Assembly: GCA_900548815.1 (NCBI GenBank)
Contig: URLR01000065.1
Coordinates: forward strand, 1 to 10,451
DNA: 10,451 bases
Origin: an uncultured Collinsella sp.
GTDB lineage: Bacteria > Actinomycetota > Coriobacteriia > Coriobacteriales > Coriobacteriaceae
Direction of reading: 5' to 3'
Position 1 is the first letter of the stretch, and each line of letters starts with the position of its first letter. The position numbers and the translations under genes are program-made. Below, one piece after another: positions 7,199 to 10,451 of the stretch. The notes under the pieces were generated by a model, which did no database searches, was not told where the DNA came from, and saw only the letters and a list, made by a program, of their open reading frames with translations.

Positions 7199-8536
7199 AT
7201 GCAGTTCGATCAGGTGACGGTTATCGGTGGCGGTCTGGCGGGTTCGGAGTGCGCGATCCAGCTGGCAGACCGCGGGTTTGCCGTAAAGCTGTGCGAGATG
7301 CGCCCCCAGGTGAGCTCCCCGGCCCACCATACCGATCACCTGGCAGAGCTCGTCTGCTCCAATTCGTTTAAGTCGACCCGTCCGGATTCTGCGGCTGGTT
7401 TGCTGAAGGCCGAGCTCGGGCGTATGGGCTCGGTGCTGCTCGACTGCGCTCATCGTGCCGCTGTTCCCGCCGGCGGCGCCCTGGCGGTCGACCGTGTCAA
7501 GTTTTCCGAGCTTGTCGAGGCCGAGGTTGCCGCTCGCCCCAATATCGAGGTTATCCACGGTGAGGTCACCCAGATCCCCGAGGGTCATGTGGTTATCGCC
7601 GCGGGCCCCTTGTGCTCGCCGGCATTGAGCGAGGAGGTCATGAAGCTCGTCGGCGGTGACGCCCTGGCGTTCTTTGACGCGGCCGCCCCGATCGTCGACG
7701 CCTCGACGCTCGATATGGACGTGCTGTTCTCGCAGTCGCGCTACGAGGAGCAGGGGAGTGGCGACTATCTCAATGCCCCGCTCAATAAGGAAGAGTACGA
7801 GGACTTTATCGAGGCGCTCACCACGGCCGATCGCGTGGTGCTCAAGGATTTTGAGGGCGGGGACCTGTTTCAGGCCTGCCAGCCTGCCGAGGAGGTTGCG
7901 CGCACGGGCAAGGATGCCATCCGTTTTGGTGCCATGAAGCCCGTCGGGCTCACCGACCCGCGCACCGGTCGCCGTCCCTGGGCGGCGATCCAGCTGCGCG
8001 CCGAGAACAAGGAGAAGACGGCCTATAACCTGGTTGGCTTCCAGACCAACCTGACCTTCGGCGAACAGAAGCGCGTCTTTCGTATGGTTCCCGGACTGGA
8101 GAACGCCGAGTTCTTCCGCTACGGCGTCATGCACCGCAACACCTTTGTCGATGCGCCGCACGTGCTCGATGGCACCTTTGCCGTGCCCGGCACGAGCGTG
8201 CGCCTTGCCGGCCAGATTACCGGCACCGAGGGGTACATGGAAGCCGTGGCGACGGGTCTGCTCGCTGCGCTCAACACCTATGCCGAGGCTATCGGTGCCG
8301 CGGGCGTCGAGCTGCCGCGCGTGGGCGCCCTGGGCGCGCTCGTGGGGTATGCGACCGACCCGGCTACGGTGGGCTACCAGCCCATGCACGTCAACTTTGG
8401 CCTCGTGCCGCCGCTCGAGGACGGTAAGCGTCGCAGCAAGCGCGATCGTTACCAGGCCTACGCGGACCGGGCCCTTAAGGCTCTGGATGCCTATCTGGAA
8501 ACGCGCTCCGATCTGTTTGGAGGCGAGAGGTCATAG
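7199..8536 (+). CDS. trmFO: TrmFO, folate-dependent tRNA (uracil-54) methyltransferase
   Basis: TrmFO makes 5-methyluridine at position 54 of the tRNA T-loop using methylenetetrahydrofolate and FAD. The product is 445 residues, typical for the family. Visible are the FAD-binding VTVIGGGLAGSE (6-17), the family signature EMRPQVSSPAHHTDHLAELVCSNSFKS with Cys53 (equivalent to B. subtilis Cys53), FQACQPAEEVARTGKDAIRFG with Cys227 (equivalent to Cys226), and GFQTNLTFGEQKRVFRMVPGLE followed by YGVMHRNTF. The start is the ATG at 7199, preceded by AAAGGTG (7185-7191). A TTG two codons earlier is not needed. It begins 14 bases after dprA, where B. subtilis has topA between the two genes. The stop TAG overlaps the inferred xerC start (ATAG, 8533-8536). 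GidA (MnmG) is related but lacks this motif set and is much longer. Confidence 0.97.
   Translation: MQFDQVTVIGGGLAGSECAIQLADRGFAVKLCEMRPQVSSPAHHTDHLAELVCSNSFKSTRPDSAAGLLKAELGRMGSVLLDCAHRAAVPAGGALAVDRVKFSELVEAEVAARPNIEVIHGEVTQIPEGHVVIAAGPLCSPALSEEVMKLVGGDALAFFDAAAPIVDASTLDMDVLFSQSRYEEQGSGDYLNAPLNKEEYEDFIEALTTADRVVLKDFEGGDLFQACQPAEEVARTGKDAIRFGAMKPVGLTDPRTGRRPWAAIQLRAENKEKTAYNLVGFQTNLTFGEQKRVFRMVPGLENAEFFRYGVMHRNTFVDAPHVLDGTFAVPGTSVRLAGQITGTEGYMEAVATGLLAALNTYAEAIGAAGVELPRVGALGALVGYATDPATVGYQPMHVNFGLVPPLEDGKRRSKRDRYQAYADRALKALDAYLETRSDLFGGERS
8519..8535 (+). promoter_or_regulatory. Ribosome-binding site and non-canonical AUA start of xerC
   Basis: GGAGG (8519-8523) ends nine bases before ATA (8533-8535). 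In the xerC frame there is a stop TAA at 8476-8478 and no ATG, GTG or TTG until the TTG at 8710, which lies well inside the N-terminal domain. ATA is the most plausible initiator by position; CTG at 8545 or ATT at 8578 are alternatives without such a site. A mutated ATG, or a missed base, would look the same. Confidence 0.55.
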
Positions 8537-9453
8537 CCTTTGACCTGTACGATGCCGTCGACTCGTTCATCGCCTACATTGCACGCGTCGAAGGGCTCGC
8601 TCCCAATACGGTAACCGCCTACGCCTCGCGGCTCGAGCACTTCGCCGCGTGGTGCGACCGTGAGGGCATCGACGCTCGCGTCGCCGACGTACGGACCGTT
8701 CGCTCCTATTTGGCCGAGCTGTCGCGTGGCCAGGTGGCGGCTCGGACCCTTGCGGCGCATCTGTCTGCCATTCGCTCGCTCTATCGGTGGATGGCTGCCG
8801 AGGGAATCGTTGAGGGCGATGCGGTCTCGGCGATATCCTCGCCCAAACTGCCGCGCGATCTTCCCGGTGTGCTGACGACCCGGCAAGTCGAGGCGTTGCT
8901 CAAGGCCCCCGACACCTCGACGCCTTCGGGGCTGCGTGATGCAGCGATGCTCGAGCTGCTCTATGCCTCCGGCGCGCGAATCTCGGAGCTCGCGGCGCTC
9001 AACGTGGAGTCCATTGCTTGGTCAGAGCGAACGCTGCGACTTTGGGGCAAGGGGAGCAAGGAGCGTATCGTGCCCCTCTATCGGCGCGCTCTCGAGGCGA
9101 CTCGCCGCTATATTGAGGAGGGGAGGCCACATCTCCTTGTGCAGGCAAAGCGTGTCGATAGTGCGAACGGCGTGCATCCGCTGTTTATCTCGGCGCGCGG
9201 AAACCGCATGAGTGCCGCCATGCTGAGGAGGCGTTTCCACATGCTTGCGGCACTTGCCGGCATTCCTGCCGACATCGCCCCGCATGCGATGCGCCACACC
9301 TTTGCGACCGACCTGCTCGAGGGCGGCGCGGATCTGCGCTCGGTTCAGGAGCTGCTGGGGCATGCGAGCTTGTCCACGACGCAGATCTATACGCACCTCA
9401 CGCCCGACCGACTCAAGCGCGCCGTGAGACAGGCACACCCCCGCGGCGAGTAG
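8533..9453 (+). CDS. xerC: Tyrosine recombinase XerC (CodV-like)
   Basis: XerC-type recombinases resolve chromosome dimers at dif. From the inferred AUA start the product is 306 residues, the normal size. The N-terminal SAM-like core-binding domain begins AFDLYDAVDSFIAYIARVEG and continues with LAPNTVTAYASRLEHF. The catalytic domain has Arg149 (GARISEL), Lys173 (GKGSKERIVPL), His251 and Arg254 (HAMRHTFATDLL), His277 (LGHASLSTTQIYTH) and nucleophile Tyr286. All six match E. coli XerD (148, 172, 244, 247, 270, 279) in order and spacing, so the enzyme should be active. Starting at the TTG at 8710 would delete 59 residues and half of the DNA-binding clamp. The place after trmFO matches codV in B. 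subtilis, which supports a housekeeping XerC over a phage integrase. No strong terminator follows. Confidence 0.92.
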   Translation: MAFDLYDAVDSFIAYIARVEGLAPNTVTAYASRLEHFAAWCDREGIDARVADVRTVRSYLAELSRGQVAARTLAAHLSAIRSLYRWMAAEGIVEGDAVSAISSPKLPRDLPGVLTTRQVEALLKAPDTSTPSGLRDAAMLELLYASGARISELAALNVESIAWSERTLRLWGKGSKERIVPLYRRALEATRRYIEEGRPHLLVQAKRVDSANGVHPLFISARGNRMSAAMLRRRFHMLAALAGIPADIAPHAMRHTFATDLLEGGADLRSVQELLGHASLSTTQIYTHLTPDRLKRAVRQAHPRGE

Positions 9454-9501
9454 CAGAAGAGCCTCCCGCGCCGCACCGAGGTGTGTGGTTTTGATTGCGG
9501 G

Positions 9502-9530
9502 TTGGCAGGAAGAAACAATCCTGCTATCAT
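9502..9530 (+). promoter_or_regulatory. Sigma-70-type promoter of rpsB
   Basis: TTGGCA (9502-9507) and TATCAT (9525-9530) are separated by exactly 17 bases. Both are close to consensus. Transcription would start near 9537, giving a leader of about 135 bases before rpsB. The promoter lies 48 bases after the xerC stop, marking rpsB as a separate unit. Confidence 0.75.
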
Positions 9531-9671
9531 TCATCGGGTTGCTTCACGGCAACAGGTTTTTATCACGCACGCGCGGCTACTTCATACCGTGGTGCCCGGG
9601 CTTTGGTAGCACATGTTCGGGTTGGTTTTGGAGGATGACCCCGCGCGGAGGCAAACCACAGGAGGTTTAAC
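9531..9671 (+). promoter_or_regulatory. Structured 5' leader of rpsB
   Basis: The leader begins with a small hairpin, GTTGC / GCAAC (9538-9542 / 9549-9553), soon followed by TTTTT (9557-9561). A long-range 7-bp pairing, CGCGCGG (9570-9576) with CCGCGCG (9641-9647), could close a 64-base domain containing GTGC...GCAC pairing. It ends with the strong ribosome-binding site AGGAGGT (9660-9666). Ribosomal protein S2 regulates its own operon through a leader in gamma-proteobacteria. An analogous role here is inference. Confidence 0.45.
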
Positions 9672-10400
9672 ATGGCTACCAAGATTAATATCCGCACCCT
9701 GCTCGAGGCCGGCTGCCACTTCGGTCACCAGACCCGTCGCTGGAACCCCAAGATGAAGCCGTTCATCTTCGGTGAGCGCAACGGCATCTACATCCTCGAC
9801 CTCAAGCAGACCATCCTTGATGCCGATCAGGCCTACACCTTCGTCAAGAACGTCGCCAAGGGCGGCAACGTGCTGTTCGTCGGCACCAAGAAGCAGGCTC
9901 AGGAGGCCGTCAAGAACGCCGCTGAGCGCGCCAACATGCCTTACATCAACCAGCGTTGGCTCGGCGGCATGCTGACCAACTTCGTCACCATCCGCTCCCG
10001 CATCAACCGCATGGAGGAGCTCGAGGCCATGGTCGAGGACGGCCGCATGGCAGTGCTGCCCAAGAAGGAGCAGGCAGTGCTCGGCAAGGAGCTCGCTAAG
10101 CTCCAGACCAACCTCGGTGGCGCCCGCGACATGAAGGGTCTGCCCCAGGCTCTCTTCGTCATCGACACCAAGCGCGAGGAGAACGCCATCAAGGAGGCCC
10201 AGCGCCTGAACATCCCCGTCGTCGCCCTGATCGACACCAACTCCGATCCCGACGAGGTCGAGTACGGCATCCCCTGCAACGATGACGCCATCTCCGCTGT
10301 TACCCTTATGTGCGAGCTCATGGCCGACGCCTGCCTCGCTGGCTCCGGTAAGGAGCAGGTCTCCGAGGCCGAGATGGCCGCCGAGCCCAAGGCCGAGTAA
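9672..10400 (+). CDS. rpsB: 30S ribosomal protein S2
   Basis: S2 binds late to the small subunit near the mRNA exit region and helps recruit S1 where present. The product is 242 residues and appears complete. It carries the N-terminal signature LLEAGCHFGHQTRRWNPKM followed by FIFGERNGIYILDL, the middle motif QRWLGGMLTNF, and the C-terminal VVALIDTNSDPDEVEYGIPCNDDAI. The last motif reads IPCND where most S2 proteins have IPGND. The short acidic tail (SEAEMAAEPKAE) is ordinary. AGGAGGT five bases upstream sets the ATG at 9672. The stop TAA (10398-10400) falls three bases before adapter sequence, so the expected downstream tsf (elongation factor Ts) is cut off by the contig end and not necessarily absent. 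Confidence 0.98.
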   Translation: MATKINIRTLLEAGCHFGHQTRRWNPKMKPFIFGERNGIYILDLKQTILDADQAYTFVKNVAKGGNVLFVGTKKQAQEAVKNAAERANMPYINQRWLGGMLTNFVTIRSRINRMEELEAMVEDGRMAVLPKKEQAVLGKELAKLQTNLGGARDMKGLPQALFVIDTKREENAIKEAQRLNIPVVALIDTNSDPDEVEYGIPCNDDAISAVTLMCELMADACLAGSGKEQVSEAEMAAEPKAE

Positions 10401-10403
10401 ATC

Positions 10404-10451
10404 CTGTCTCTTATACACATCTCCGAGCCCACGAGACGGACTCCTATCTCG
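10404..10451. other. Nextera adapter with index, right contig end
   Basis: Positions 10404-10422 are the 19-base Tn5 mosaic end in reverse complement, 10423-10437 complete the Nextera read-2 adapter, 10438-10445 read GGACTCCT (an i7 index barcode, N705), and 10446-10451 start the P7 flow-cell sequence. This is read-through into the library adapter. The left end carries the same adapter in inverted orientation with the same index. Translated on the reverse strand it gives false N-terminal peptides such as MYKRQ. Confidence 0.98.

Noticed and set aside
7181..8389. Long open frame of 402 codons on the minus strand opposite trmFO
   Set aside because: It is a by-product of high GC codon use in trmFO, with no recognisable motif or ribosome-binding site. 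The same holds for minus-strand frames at 3215-4009, 4623-5651, 892-1752 and 9582-10418.
8710..9453. xerC starting at TTG 8710
   Set aside because: This would remove 59 residues of clear XerC N-terminal domain encoded just upstream in the same frame.
8533..9453. Phage or island integrase
   Set aside because: Position after trmFO, size and residue spacing match housekeeping XerC/CodV, and there are no att repeats, tRNA or phage genes nearby.
9454..9501. Terminator after xerC
   Set aside because: GCCTC and GAGGT can pair only weakly over a long loop and no T run follows directly, so I do not call it.
21..10422. Inverted 19-base Tn5 ends suggesting a 10-kb composite transposon
   Set aside because: They are followed outward by Illumina adapter and index sequence, there is no transposase, and the interior is core chromosome.
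1..10451. CRISPR arrays, tRNA or rRNA genes, insertion sequences, toxin-antitoxin or defence genes
   Set aside because: No direct repeats, RNA gene signatures or relevant protein motifs were seen on either strand.

Overview
The window reads as core chromosome of a high-GC Gram-positive bacterium. The best fit is Coriobacteriia, probably a Collinsella-like gut actinobacterium. That rests on protein character (pyruvate phosphate dikinase, folate-dependent TrmFO, a short divergent DprA) and codon use, not on a search. All genes lie on the + strand. No tRNA, rRNA, CRISPR array, insertion sequence, prophage or defence gene is visible. Both ends carry Illumina Nextera adapter sequence (1-39 and 10404-10451), so this looks like a complete small contig whose ends were not trimmed.

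Layout: (a) 41-2623, ppdK, missing its N-terminus because the contig begins inside the gene; (b) 2663-3240, a monocistronic unit of promoter, short structured leader, rplS (ribosomal protein L19) and a strong UUCG-loop terminator; (c) 3269-4057, rnhB (RNase HII), just past that terminator; (d) 4058-4245, a non-coding leader with a long GC-rich hairpin and a possible promoter; (e) 4246-9453, a tightly packed run yraN - comM - dprA - trmFO - xerC with overlaps or very short gaps, so probably one operon; (f) 9454-9671, a clear promoter and structured leader, followed by rpsB (ribosomal protein S2), which ends three bases before the right-hand adapter.

The order rplS / rnhB / yraN-like / dprA / trmFO / xerC / rpsB parallels the Bacillus subtilis rplS-rnhB-ylqH-smf-gid-codV-...-rpsB neighbourhood, with topA, sucCD, rbgA, clpQY and codY absent here. 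The operon combines DNA-uptake and recombination functions (ComM, DprA, YraN, XerC) with a tRNA methyltransferase.

I find no convincing new biological system. The points most worth a second look are the 7-G frameshift in comM next to a perfect hairpin, the lack of any ATG/GTG/TTG start for full-length xerC (an AUA overlapping the trmFO stop fits best), the adapter-derived ends that would create a false N-terminus on ppdK, and three structured leaders before rplS, yraN and rpsB.
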